Assembly (NCBI GenBank): GCA_949372605.1
Contig: CASIAE010000004.1
Location: 1 to 64,000 of the forward strand
Length of the DNA: 64,000 nt
Reading direction: 5' to 3'
Origin: an uncultured Flavobacteriaceae bacterium
Lineage (GTDB): Bacteria; Bacteroidota; Bacteroidia; Flavobacteriales; Flavobacteriaceae
Below the pieces are notes generated by a model, which saw only the letters and a list, made by a program, of their open reading frames with translations, was not told the origin of the DNA and searched no databases. Within the stretch, counting starts at the first letter, position 1. Every line of letters starts with the position of its first letter. Shown here piece after piece: positions 49,103 to 58,874 of this stretch. A program made the position numbers and the translations under genes.

Positions 49103-51241
49103 ATGAAAACACTTAAAAAACGACTTTTCGGATTTTTTAGATTTACAGTCAAGACTTTAAAACTAATGGGGCTGATTCTTTTAATTTCGTGTAAAAATGA
49201 AACTATAGGTGACTTTAAAACTTGGAAGGTTTATAGCGGTGATTCTTCAGGATCAAAATATTCAAATTTATCCCAGATAAATACTACTAATGCAAAACAA
49301 CTTAAATTACTTTGGGAGCACGAGATTTATGATAAAGAAGAAATTCATAAAGATGGGATTCAATGTAACCCAATCATTATAAAAAACCGAATGTTTGTGA
49401 TTGGTCCCGATATGAAAGTACATTCAATTAATGCTGCTGATGGAAATTTGAATTGGAGCTTTGATCCTTTTCCTGAAAAAAAATATTCAGGTAATTCAAG
49501 GGGAGTAACTTATTTTGATGATAGAAAAAATGGAAGACTTTTTTTTGTTGCCGCTTCTTCTCTTTATTGTATTGATGCCATAACCGGAAAAGCCATTTCC
49601 TCTTTTGGAACTGATGGAAAAGTATCACTCAAAAAGGGTTTTGAAGAAAAAGCCGAACAATTATTTATCACTGCTTCTACTCCTGGAATAGTTTATGAAA
49701 ACTTATTAATATTGGGTTCTAGAGTATTGGACGGCGCCAATCAAAAAACTATGCCTGGGAATATCAGGGCATTCAATGTTTATTCAGGTGCTATTGAATG
49801 GGAATTTCATACCATTCCTCGACCAGGAGAGTTGGGTTATGATACATGGCCCACAGATTCCTGGAAAAATGAATACATTTCAGTCAACAGTTGGAGTGGA
49901 TTCACCCTGGATAAAGAAAACGAAATGTTATTTTTTGGGACAGGTTCACCATCTTATGATCACTGGGGTGGCAATCGAATTGGCGATAATCTTTTTGGAA
50001 ATTGTATACTAGCACTCAATGCTAATAATGGAGAGCGGATATGGCACTTTCAGACGGTACATCACGACTTATGGGATTACGATATTCCCTGCCCTCCGAA
50101 TTTAGTTGAATTAAAATCAAATGGAAAGCTTTTAAAGGGAATAGCACAACCCACTAAAACAGGTCAACTTTTTGTTCTGGATCGATTTACAGGGTCACCA
50201 ATTTATCCTATCCGAGAAGTGCCAGTAATTAAAAGTGATATTCCCGGAGAAGTGGCTTCAAAAACACAACCTTTTACAGTACCAGAACTTATCTATGGTA
50301 AAATAAATATAGATAAAAATTCTCTAAATAAAATAGAAGGCTTCGAAAACCAATCTATCAAAGATTCTCTCCAGAGCATGATTTATGGACAACTTTATCT
50401 ACCTCCTTCTCGAAAGCCCACGATAGTATTCCCTCAATTCAACGGAGGAACTGATTGGGGAGGTGCGGCATACGACCCACTAGACAGATCGCTCTATGTC
50501 AATACTAGTAACGAACCTGAATGGTTTTCAATGCTAAATTTATCGAAAGATCAAGAAACATCTTCTTATAATTACGGGAAACAACTTTTTAATTCCAATT
50601 GTAATGTGTGCCACAATAAAGATAAAAACAACATCCTCAGTCAGCTCAGTTTAAAAGATCAATCTTATATCAAAACTATCCTGAGAAAAGGAAAAGGTGT
50701 AATGCCTGCATTTCCCAATTTTGATAATACATCTCTTGATGCACTCTCTAATTATATCATCGGTATGGGAAAAGACAAAATCATTGAGATCGACAATGAT
50801 GAAAAGTTTTTTGAAATTCCATGGGTAGCAAATGGCCATCTAGAGTTAAAAACCAAAAGTGGATACCCCATTAATGAACCCCCCTGGGGAACCTTATCTA
50901 AGATTGACTTGGATGCCGGAAAAATAGATTGGCAAATACCTTTGGGCACCTATCCAGAACTTGAAAAAATGGGATACCCCCCAACAGGCACATTCAATAT
51001 GGGGGGTCCATTGGTTACAGCAGGTAAATTAATTTTTATAGGAGCTGCTTCGGATGAACGCTTCAGGGCTTTTGATAAATTGAGCGGTAAGCTAGTCTGG
51101 GAGTATCAATTAGAAGCTGGGGGCTATGCAACTCCCGCATCCTATGAAATAAACGGAAAACAATACGTCGTCATAGCAGGGGGTGGAAATGGAAAGCCAG
51201 GAACCAAGGGGGGAAACAAAATCTATTGTTTCGGACTTTAA
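49103..51241 (+). CDS. PQQ-dependent dehydrogenase (glucose/alcohol type) with cytochrome c insert
   Basis: 712-residue exported lipoprotein (LLISC). An eight-bladed propeller of PQQ dehydrogenases: WKVYSGDSSGSKYSNLSQIN, GWGGAA-type AAYDPLDRSLYV near 450, and PPWGTLSKIDLDAGKIDWQ. Inside it, residues about 492-560 form a cytochrome c: CNVCH heme motif and methionine in GVMPAFP. It oxidises a sugar or alcohol in the periplasm and passes electrons to the internal heme. Substrate unknown; PQQ would come from another locus or medium. Confidence 0.9.
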   Translation: MKTLKKRLFGFFRFTVKTLKLMGLILLISCKNETIGDFKTWKVYSGDSSGSKYSNLSQINTTNAKQLKLLWEHEIYDKEEIHKDGIQCNPIIIKNRMFVIGPDMKVHSINAADGNLNWSFDPFPEKKYSGNSRGVTYFDDRKNGRLFFVAASSLYCIDAITGKAISSFGTDGKVSLKKGFEEKAEQLFITASTPGIVYENLLILGSRVLDGANQKTMPGNIRAFNVYSGAIEWEFHTIPRPGELGYDTWPTDSWKNEYISVNSWSGFTLDKENEMLFFGTGSPSYDHWGGNRIGDNLFGNCILALNANNGERIWHFQTVHHDLWDYDIPCPPNLVELKSNGKLLKGIAQPTKTGQLFVLDRFTGSPIYPIREVPVIKSDIPGEVASKTQPFTVPELIYGKINIDKNSLNKIEGFENQSIKDSLQSMIYGQLYLPPSRKPTIVFPQFNGGTDWGGAAYDPLDRSLYVNTSNEPEWFSMLNLSKDQETSSYNYGKQLFNSNCNVCHNKDKNNILSQLSLKDQSYIKTILRKGKGVMPAFPNFDNTSLDALSNYIIGMGKDKIIEIDNDEKFFEIPWVANGHLELKTKSGYPINEPPWGTLSKIDLDAGKIDWQIPLGTYPELEKMGYPPTGTFNMGGPLVTAGKLIFIGAASDERFRAFDKLSGKLVWEYQLEAGGYATPASYEINGKQYVVIAGGGNGKPGTKGGNKIYCFGL

Positions 51242-51525
51242 GAACTCACTAAAGATGATATGGCTAAGGTTTAATAAAAAGACCAATAAGGTTGTCTAAT
51301 ATAACAAACCTTTAGTTAAAAGCTAATGATAAAATACAAGTTATAATTATAGTGTGTTTTAAATATATAAACTTATTCAAAAAATTTAAGTTTTAAGTAT
51401 AAATAAGATAATATAAAATCAAAAATCCCAGAACTTAATTAACAAACCAATATCTTAAAGTGAAAATAAAAGGAAGAAGACAAAGCTCTGAAAAATCAAA
51501 GTTATCAGGTAAAAAATCATTGAAA

Positions 51526-52719
51526 ATGAAAGAAGATAAAATCAAGGGTCGGAATATTACCAGTGAGATATTTAACATATTTGTAATGACACTAATAATG
51601 CAAGCTACAACTGGTCTTTCGCAAACGGACGGTATGAAAATACAACATGAAATTGTCTTTGGCGAGGATGATAAATATGGGGGGTGGCCTGCTAATCATG
51701 GCATATGGACCTGGGGGGATGAAATCTTAGTTGGATTTGTAGAGGCATCCTATAAGGCATCTAATAAAGGGTTGCATAGCTATGATATTTCAACAGCTAG
51801 AAATAAATATGCCAGAAGCTTTGATGGTGGTGTTACTTGGGGAATTACAGATGCTTTTGAAGCTGGTCAGAAAGCATGGGGCTATGATAATAGTATTCCT
51901 CCCGAAAAGGCCGTAAAGCCAAAATTAATAACAAAACCAGTAGTAGATTTTACCAACCCGAACTTTCTTTTAACTTTCTTAAGACACAATAATAATGATG
52001 GCCCAACTCATTTCTATTATTCAACCGATAAAGGGAAATCGTGGGAAGGTGCATTTAAATTTCCGGATTTAGGAATCTCTGGTATTGCTAATCGAACAGA
52101 TTATGTTGTAGATGGGAAGCAATCGTTAACTGTGTTTGTAACTACAGCTAAATCCAATAAGAAAGAAGGAAGAGTTGCAATGGTAAGAACTGTTAATGGT
52201 GGACTTACATGGAAACTTGAGTCATGGATTACCCATGAACATGGTGGCTTTGATATTATGCCCTCTTCAGTGCGAATTTCCGATACAGAATTACTTACGA
52301 CCATCCGAACCCGAACTGAAGGTGGCTTAGATTTGATATCCGGCTATCGTTCAAAAGACTGTGGGAAAACCTGGAAAAGACTCAAAGACCCTGTTCCTTA
52401 TACGGGAAGTGCAGGTTCTCCTCCAGCTTTACTTAAATTAAAGGATGGCCGCTTAGTTTTGGGCTATATATACCGGAGTGAAAATGGCTCAAGAGCACAT
52501 GTAAGGTTCAGTAAAGACAACGGAGAAACTTGGGGTGATGAAATAACACTCCGGAGTGGAGATGGGGCAAATAGGGATGTGGGATATCCAAAAATAACAC
52601 AAAGATCCGATGGGAAACTAGTAATGGTATACTATTGGAACCACGAACTATTAGAAGGTTCAAAGCCATATAGGTTTATTACTGCCACAATTTTTGACCC
52701 ACCCACATTTAAAAATTAA
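51526..52719 (+). CDS. Sialidase-family exo-glycosidase (five Asp boxes)
   Basis: About 397 residues from ATG 51526; GTG 51460 would add 22 basic residues and is less likely. Exported (signal to TGLSQ). Five Asp-box turns (SxDxGxTW type): SFDGGVTWG, STDKGKSWE, TVNGGLTWK, SKDCGKTWK and SKDNGETWG, spaced as in a six-bladed propeller. Sialidases hydrolyse terminal sialic acid; catalytic Arg triad and Tyr cannot be assigned from eye. Genes for an aldolase and a symporter follow on the same strand, in keeping with sialic-acid use. Confidence 0.8.
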   Translation: MKEDKIKGRNITSEIFNIFVMTLIMQATTGLSQTDGMKIQHEIVFGEDDKYGGWPANHGIWTWGDEILVGFVEASYKASNKGLHSYDISTARNKYARSFDGGVTWGITDAFEAGQKAWGYDNSIPPEKAVKPKLITKPVVDFTNPNFLLTFLRHNNNDGPTHFYYSTDKGKSWEGAFKFPDLGISGIANRTDYVVDGKQSLTVFVTTAKSNKKEGRVAMVRTVNGGLTWKLESWITHEHGGFDIMPSSVRISDTELLTTIRTRTEGGLDLISGYRSKDCGKTWKRLKDPVPYTGSAGSPPALLKLKDGRLVLGYIYRSENGSRAHVRFSKDNGETWGDEITLRSGDGANRDVGYPKITQRSDGKLVMVYYWNHELLEGSKPYRFITATIFDPPTFKN

Positions 52720-52934
52720 ATTAATTTGATATCGTAGATGAAATATAGAAACTACTATTAAGCAAATCCTTTATTTCTTTCCAATCCTTAATCTAATGAT
52801 TCTCGCTTCTAAAGAGAAAACCACAACTATTTTGGAAAATGCAAATTCCACCGATATTACAGACAACTTTAGTTTGTCCCCTTTATCAGAACTAGGTTGT
52901 AAACCCAAACAAATTATAACTTAAAAAATAATTA

Positions 52935-53855
52935 ATGAAACGAATTTTCAAAGGTGTCGTTCCCCCGATGTTAACCCCACTATTATCAAACTGGACATTA
53001 GATTATAATAGAGTAAAAAAATTAATAGATCATTTAATAGATGGTGGCGTGCATGGAATATTTATTCTTGGCACGACTGGCGAATCCACAAGCTTAAGTT
53101 ATCAAACCAGAAGAGATTTGATAGAGCGAACGTCTGAATATATTAACGGTAGAATTCCATTTCTGGTCGGTATAACAGATACGTCAATTGAGGAAAGTCT
53201 GAGTTTAGCTTCTTTAGCTTTAGACTCCGGTGCAGAGGCTGTAGTAGCTACACCCCCTTTTTATTTTCATTTGGGACAAGAAGAATTATTTGAATATTAT
53301 TGGGACTTAGCCGATCTATCAAAGCTTCCTATATTTCTGTATAACATGCCCTCAATGACAAAGATCTCAATGGCCGTCGAAACGGCAGTTCGGCTATCTA
53401 AGCATCCGAATATAATCGGTTTGAAGGACAGCTCGGCAAACACAGTATATTTCCAAGCCTTAAAATACGCTATAAAAAGAAAGGATTTCGCTCTTTTCGT
53501 AGGTCCAGAAGAAATTATGGCTGAAACGGTCTTGATGGGAGGTAGTGGCGGTTTCAATGGTGGGGCCAACCTCTTTCCTAAGCTTTATGTTAAAATGTAT
53601 GAAGCTGCAATTGCACATGATTTTGAAACCATAAAGGTGTTACAAAAACAGATATTGGAAATTTCTTCGCTTTTGTATAACGTCGGTAAATTCAATTCCA
53701 GTTATTTAAAAGGGTTGAAAGGGGCGGCCTCACTTATTGATGTATGCAACAACTTTATGGCGCCTCCCTTAAAGCCCTTCATGGAAAAGGAGATGACTCA
53801 AATTGCAAATAGCATGAAACACATCCAATCTCATTTAAAAGACATTTCGCTATAA
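52935..53855 (+). CDS. DapA/N-acetylneuraminate lyase family aldolase
   Basis: 306-residue class I aldolase barrel. GTTGES at 47-52, Y136 in LYNMPSM and Schiff-base lysine K164 in GLKDSS, equivalent to E. coli NanA Y137 and K165. The family splits N-acetylneuraminate to N-acetylmannosamine and pyruvate, or makes dihydrodipicolinate, or acts on keto-deoxy sugars. The neighbouring sialidase and symporter favour lyase action. Confidence 0.85.
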   Translation: MKRIFKGVVPPMLTPLLSNWTLDYNRVKKLIDHLIDGGVHGIFILGTTGESTSLSYQTRRDLIERTSEYINGRIPFLVGITDTSIEESLSLASLALDSGAEAVVATPPFYFHLGQEELFEYYWDLADLSKLPIFLYNMPSMTKISMAVETAVRLSKHPNIIGLKDSSANTVYFQALKYAIKRKDFALFVGPEEIMAETVLMGGSGGFNGGANLFPKLYVKMYEAAIAHDFETIKVLQKQILEISSLLYNVGKFNSSYLKGLKGAASLIDVCNNFMAPPLKPFMEKEMTQIANSMKHIQSHLKDISL

Positions 53856-53899
53856 AGTGAACTTTAAATCTGAATGACAAATAACGATAACAAAGCAGA

Positions 53900-55375
53900 A
53901 TGAATACTATTGACATCATTGTTTTTTTAACCTATACAATTGGAATAGCCCTTTTTGGGAGTTCTTTTTTCAAGAAGAGCAGAACATCTTCGTCTTTTAC
54001 TCTTGGCAATAATGATATTCCAAGATGGGTAGTAACTATGTCAATATTTGCGACCTTTGTAAGTAGCATAAGTTATATCGCTTTGCCCGGTAATGCATTC
54101 CAATCAAATTGGAACGCTTTTGCGTTTAGTTTGTCCTTACCTATTGCTTCTGTAATTGCGGCAAAGTATTTTGTTCCTTTATACCGAAAGATAAATAGTC
54201 CTTCAGCATACACCTTTATGGAACAACGTTTCGGTCCTTGGGCTAGAATTTATGTTTCCCTTTGTTATTTACTCACCCAGTTTATGCGAATAGGAACCAT
54301 CTTATACCTGCTTGCTTTAACGCTGAATGCAGTTACGGGTTGGGACTTAGCGACAATAATTGTTTTTACAGGACTAATAGTGGCCATATATTCTATGTTG
54401 GGCGGTATTTCAGCAGTATTATGGACAGATGCGATACAAGGTGTTATTCTAATTGCGGGCGCATTAGCATGCGCTGCATATATACTATTCTCAATGCCAG
54501 AGGGCCCCGGTCAGGTATTTACAATAGCTGTTGAAAACAAAAAATTTGGATTAGGTAGTTTCGATATGGACTTGTCGAAACCTACGTTTTGGGTCGTTTT
54601 GGTCTATGGAATATTCATAAACATTCAAAACTATGGTATTGACCAGAATTATGTGCAACGTTATATGGCGTCAAAGACTGAAAAGGATGCGAAACGCTCG
54701 GTATTGATAGGAGGTTTAATATATGTTCCTGTTTCAGCACTTTTTCTTTTTATTGGAACTGCCCTTTTTGCTTACTATGATTCAGTGGCTTCACTCCCTA
54801 TGGAACTTCAAGACGTATCAAAGAGCGATAGAGTGTTTCCGCATTTTATTGTAAATGTTCTTCCAGTTGGTTTAAGTGGGCTTTTGGTGGCATCAATTTT
54901 TGCCGCTGGCATGAGTACTATTTCAACTAGCTTCAACAGTTCCGCTACTGTTTTTCTTACTGATTATTACAACAAATATTTTAAGAAGACCGCTTCAAAT
55001 AAAGAAAGTCTGAGGGTATTATACATTTCGTCGCTAATAATTAGTGTTGTAGGCATCGCAATCGCCATTGCGATGATAAATGTTAAAAGTGCCCTAGATG
55101 CCTGGTGGATGCTCGCCTCTGTTTTTAGTGGAGGCATGTTGGGGCTTTTCCTTTTGGCGGTTTTTTCTAAAAACAAGAATGTTGTGGGAGCTATAGTAGG
55201 AGTAACTATAGGATTAACTCTGATTCTTTGGTTAAGTCTCTCCAGAGTTTTCTTGGACGAAGACGCCCTCGGTTATAAGTTCCACACTTATCTAACTATC
55301 GTTTTTGGTACTGCGGCTATTTTTTTAGTAGGGTTTCTGATTTCTCTTTTTTCATCAAAAAAAGACAATAATTAA
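53900..55375 (+). CDS. Sodium:solute symporter (SSS family), probable sialic acid importer
   Basis: 491 residues, about 13 helices of the LeuT-like SSS fold. Typical pieces: SIFATFVSSISYIALPGNAF, TDAIQGVILIAGAL, DQNYVQRYMAS, and FAAGMSTISTSFNSSATVF. Position after the lyase and sialidase suggests sialic acid or N-acetyl sugar import; inferred from neighbours. Confidence 0.86.
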   Translation: MNTIDIIVFLTYTIGIALFGSSFFKKSRTSSSFTLGNNDIPRWVVTMSIFATFVSSISYIALPGNAFQSNWNAFAFSLSLPIASVIAAKYFVPLYRKINSPSAYTFMEQRFGPWARIYVSLCYLLTQFMRIGTILYLLALTLNAVTGWDLATIIVFTGLIVAIYSMLGGISAVLWTDAIQGVILIAGALACAAYILFSMPEGPGQVFTIAVENKKFGLGSFDMDLSKPTFWVVLVYGIFINIQNYGIDQNYVQRYMASKTEKDAKRSVLIGGLIYVPVSALFLFIGTALFAYYDSVASLPMELQDVSKSDRVFPHFIVNVLPVGLSGLLVASIFAAGMSTISTSFNSSATVFLTDYYNKYFKKTASNKESLRVLYISSLIISVVGIAIAIAMINVKSALDAWWMLASVFSGGMLGLFLLAVFSKNKNVVGAIVGVTIGLTLILWLSLSRVFLDEDALGYKFHTYLTIVFGTAAIFLVGFLISLFSSKKDNN

Positions 55376-55834
55376 GTCCGGAAAATAGTTTCAAAACATA
55401 ACAATTCATTAGCATACATCTAATTTACGTAAAAATCGAAAAAAAAGTATACGAAAGCGAAAAGAATCAATTTATCTTATATCCTTGAAAAGTTAAAATT
55501 AACCACTTAATTAAGTGGATACCTTATTCATTCGACAAAACCATTTTTCTCCTGTCAGGTAATAGTTAGCCGATGATATTCGAAACCATGATAGTCATGT
55601 TAACCCTTCATTATTTGAGAAAAAAGAGTAGTTGGGTAATCATATAATCTGAATAGAAGAAGAAACCCTCTGCTATTCGGACTTTACCTAAAACAGATTA
55701 AAAACTGAGGTAATATATTCAAGATAGATTATTTACAGGCAGAATCATTATGTTAGTTCGATAATTGCCAGACGCAAGTTTGAATTATTTACATTTACTT
55801 GGTATGTTGGTTTTTGTGATGTATTCAGGGGCTT
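55376..55834. other. Gap between convergent genes, no gene seen
   Basis: No coherent frame. Holds a perfect 16-bp palindrome at 55503-55518. Confidence 0.4.
55503..55518. repeat. Perfect 16-bp palindrome
   Basis: CCACTTAATTAAGTGG is fully self-complementary and could bind a dimeric regulator, but both adjacent genes end here, so it is not at a usual promoter, and it has no T-run as a terminator would. Confidence 0.4.
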
Positions 55835-57076
55835 CTATGTAAATTCAAGAATTGCAAACCAGGTTGATATAAAAGAAAAAAGAATAACAGCAATAATGGA
55901 CAAATTTTCACTAATCCCGGCCACATGAGCATCCATCAGCCTTTTTTTGTTTATTAAAATAAAAATAGGAATCGCAACCGCTGGTAAAATACAAGCCTGA
56001 AAAGCTTGTGAAAATATCATAAGGGCCGGTGGCCGGTGTTCCATAAAAACTGTTCCGAATGCAAATAGCAAAGTAAACAATATGATTAATCGTGATTGTG
56101 GAGTACGTATGTCTCTTGATGTGCCTCTAAAATCTGCAATAAGCCAGGGGGCAATCAAAACAATTGGGAATATAGTGGATATACCAGCCCCAGCAATTCC
56201 AATAATTAATATAAAAGCTGCAAACTTGCCCCCAATCGGCTCAAAAAGATGAATCATTTCCACAGTATTTTCCAGCTTCAATCCTGATAAATGAAGTGTG
56301 CCTGCGGAAACTGCCATTATTATTCCACTTAGAAAAAGCATCATGGAGGCAGATACCAAAGAATCTTTTTTTTCTTTTTTTAAATCATTTACTGTCCATC
56401 CCTTCTCAACTACAATGGTACTTCTGATGATAAAAACGGCCGCCGAACATGTTGTGCCAGAAATGGCTGCGACCAAACCAAAAGCTCCGGGTGTATCTGG
56501 AATACTTGGAACAATCCCTGCTATTAATGTCGACAAACTAGGTTTTACCATTATAAAAACAACCAAAAAGGACAGTCCCATGAGAGCTACCAAAACAGTT
56601 AGAACTTTCTCGAAAAAACTGTAGCGGCCAAACAAAATCAGGATATATAAAATAACAGAAAAAAATAAAATGATCCATCCTCTGTGAATAAATAGATCAT
56701 TAAATCCGATTCGAATCCCTTCTTGTACTAAATCGGCGACAATACCCATTACTCCCATCAGGGCTAATAACTCGCCAATAATAAGCGTTAATATAATATA
56801 CATTGAAAGTACCGAGCCCCATTTTAATTCTTTTTTAAAATTGAATAAAGCGGTATTTCCCGTTACCAAGGTCACTTTTCCATATGCAACCATTAAAATA
56901 TATGTAAAAAAACAAGAAAGTAGTAATGCCCAAAACAAACTCATCCCGTGTTCAGCTCCCGTTTTTGCCATTGTAGTTACGCTTCCCGTTCCTATGTTGT
57001 AACCTATAAGAAACAGACCTGGACCTAAGGCGCTTAGACCTATTATAATTTTTCTGTGTATTTTATAGTTTTTCAC
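55835..57076 (-). CDS. Nramp-family-like transporter lacking canonical metal motifs
   Basis: 413 residues, about eleven helices. Family resemblance is clear (GPGLFLIGYNIGTGSVTTMAKTGAEHG in helix 1). The DPGN metal motif of helix 1 reads GYNIGTGS, and the MPHN motif of helix 6 reads TTCSAAVFIIRS. Related divergent Nramp-like proteins are known in Bacteroidota and Planctomycetota and have unknown cargo. It lies in the sialic-acid gene group between the symporter and nagB, the same strand as nagB. Confidence 0.82.
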   Translation of the reverse strand: MKNYKIHRKIIIGLSALGPGLFLIGYNIGTGSVTTMAKTGAEHGMSLFWALLLSCFFTYILMVAYGKVTLVTGNTALFNFKKELKWGSVLSMYIILTLIIGELLALMGVMGIVADLVQEGIRIGFNDLFIHRGWIILFFSVILYILILFGRYSFFEKVLTVLVALMGLSFLVVFIMVKPSLSTLIAGIVPSIPDTPGAFGLVAAISGTTCSAAVFIIRSTIVVEKGWTVNDLKKEKKDSLVSASMMLFLSGIIMAVSAGTLHLSGLKLENTVEMIHLFEPIGGKFAAFILIIGIAGAGISTIFPIVLIAPWLIADFRGTSRDIRTPQSRLIILFTLLFAFGTVFMEHRPPALMIFSQAFQACILPAVAIPIFILINKKRLMDAHVAGISENLSIIAVILFSFISTWFAILEFT

Positions 57077-57148
57077 ACGTTTTAATTTTAATAACTATTT
57101 AATGAATACACCTTTGTAATCTGATATTTATATTGATTAACCCTAAAT

Positions 57149-57913
57149 TTATAAATCCTTTAACTTTGCTGCCGCAGCCAAATCCAAAAAAAGAAATGCA
57201 TTTGAGTGTCTTCTCAAAACGGAAGCTGGACAAGCTTCTGAAATGACACCTTCCAAGGCATCCTGAACCGCTTTTGCTTTACGAGTTTCGGGAGCTATAC
57301 AGCTAATCCGTTCAACATTCATTATCGCTTTAATTGTTAGAGTTAAGGCTTCTTTGGGCACTGCTTCTAATGTGTCAAACCAGCCTTCATTATATTGCTG
57401 CTGTCTACATTTTTGATCTAAAAAAACACTCTTTACAAGTTGTGAATCGTTAAAGTTTGCAACTCCAGGATCGTTGAAAGCAAGGTGCCCATTTTCGCCA
57501 ATACCGATACAAGCTAAATTAATTGGGTGTTTGGATAAGGCATTAGAATAGCGTTTAATTTCATTGTGAATAGAAGGGGCATCTCCATTCAAATAAAACA
57601 CCTTTTTTGGTTTTACGTGATCCAGTATTCGAGTTTTTAAATACTTTCTAAAACTTGCAGGGTGGTTGTCCGCGATACCAACATATTCATCCAAATGAAA
57701 AACAGTTATTTTATCCCAAGGGAGGACTTCTTTTTGAAGCTGTTCTAAAAAATAAAATTGAGAAGTTCCCGTTGCTAAAATTAATCGTGCATTTCCTTTG
57801 TCATTGATAATTTGGTTTAATGTGTCTGCAACATGTCGAGCTGACGCTTTTCCCATTTCCTCTAAGGTATCGTAAATAAATAATGACAAGGAGTTTACTT
57901 TCTTTGATTTCAA
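57149..57913 (-). CDS. nagB: Glucosamine-6-phosphate deaminase
   Basis: 254-residue enzyme: LATGTSQFYFLEQL near 41, TVFHLDEYVGIADNHP near 70 (aspartate of active site), IGENGHLAFNDPG near 135. Converts glucosamine-6-phosphate to fructose-6-phosphate and ammonia, the last step of amino-sugar or sialic acid use. It is 72 bases upstream of the Nramp-like gene, same strand. Confidence 0.91.
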   Translation of the reverse strand: MKSKKVNSLSLFIYDTLEEMGKASARHVADTLNQIINDKGNARLILATGTSQFYFLEQLQKEVLPWDKITVFHLDEYVGIADNHPASFRKYLKTRILDHVKPKKVFYLNGDAPSIHNEIKRYSNALSKHPINLACIGIGENGHLAFNDPGVANFNDSQLVKSVFLDQKCRQQQYNEGWFDTLEAVPKEALTLTIKAIMNVERISCIAPETRKAKAVQDALEGVISEACPASVLRRHSNAFLFLDLAAAAKLKDL

Positions 57914-58029
57914 ATGATCTATTTTACTTATAATTTGGCTTGTGTAAGTTTAATATGTTTAGGCGTGACTTCGTAACTAAATAGCAAGTTAAGTGTTTAA
58001 TGAAATATTTTATTATTCCGAGTACTTTA

Positions 58030-58485
58030 TTAATCAATACTGATTTTTGAGTTAATCTCAATCCAGTATCCTTGAGGATCCCTTAACCATATCTGTTTTA
58101 TTCCATCTTTTCTACTCTGAACAACCCCAGCCTCTAATTTGTAATTAGTAAAGACAATATTATTCTTTTTTAAATGATCAATAAATTTGTCAAAATCTAC
58201 TGGACTAAACGCCATATGGATTTGTTTTGGTGTTTTTTGTATTTCTTCATTCGAAAAAATAAGATGAATTTCTTTACCCTCATAGTTAGCAAGCCACCTG
58301 TGAGTATATTTTGTCCCAACCAGGGTTGGAATGTCTTTAAAGTCGAGAATATCTCTGTAAAAATCTCCAGTTATTTTTAAATTATTTACGGGTAATGCTT
58401 GGTGATCAAATTTCAGATTACTTTGCGATTTTACTGAAAATATTATTCCAAAAAGGGTGATAAATAATATAGTTATTCTTTTCAT
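58030..58485 (-). CDS. VOC family protein, exported
   Basis: 151 residues with signal peptide (IFSVKSQ). The VOC/glyoxalase fold begins LKFDHQALPVNNLKITGDFY, and the C-terminal half has DGIKQIWLRDPQGYWIEINS. Metal ligands would be His in FDHQAL, and Glu in WIEI. The substrate is unknown. Confidence 0.82.
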   Translation of the reverse strand: MKRITILFITLFGIIFSVKSQSNLKFDHQALPVNNLKITGDFYRDILDFKDIPTLVGTKYTHRWLANYEGKEIHLIFSNEEIQKTPKQIHMAFSPVDFDKFIDHLKKNNIVFTNYKLEAGVVQSRKDGIKQIWLRDPQGYWIEINSKISID

Positions 58486-58644
58486 AGAATTGATTTTAAT
58501 TCACAATATACAAATTCTAAATTATTTTTATACATGATCGCTAAAATCAATGCAGTCTTTGGATGGAAGCCGTTGATGATAAGAAGTATGGTGGTTCTAT
58601 CTTGCGTTTTTATACATCTAGTTTATAAATACAATAACAACACT
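58486..58644. other. Short gap with open but unrecognised upstream frame
   Basis: A frame beginning at 58534 runs into the small gene at 58645, but its first 37 residues have no protein-like features. Confidence 0.35.
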
Positions 58645-58785
58645 ATGGGCAGGATAGCAGGACAACCAAATAAACTTACCACAGAAGTAAAAAACAAATT
58701 ACAGACAGTATTGGATGAGGTAGTGTCACAGTTTGACCATAATTCTATGACTACAGACCAAAAAATAAATCTATTTTCCTTTTAG
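58645..58785 (+). pseudogene. Truncated mobile-element small protein
   Basis: 46 residues: MGRIAGQPNKLTTEVKNKLQ, then DEVVSQFDHNSMTTDQKINL and an abrupt stop. The N-terminus resembles small phage or integrative-element proteins that begin GRPNKLT. The last codons fall in the 62-bp repeat (58764-58825), so the repeat may have cut off the gene. Confidence 0.4.
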
Positions 58786-58825
58786 GGATATACTGGTGAA
58801 ATGGGTATGTAACCTAATCCCTGCT
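58764..58825 (+). repeat. 62-bp direct repeat, copy A
   Basis: Matches 60141-60202 without gaps at about 53 of 62 bases; shared core TACTGGTGAAATGGG-like (CTGGTGAAATGGGT identical). The two copies stand either side of the propeller glycosidase gene in the same orientation. Confidence 0.75.
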
Positions 58826-58874
58826 ATTCTCTAATCCCTATTCAACCCCCTTTTGTAGGTTTTGTTATGTCAAC

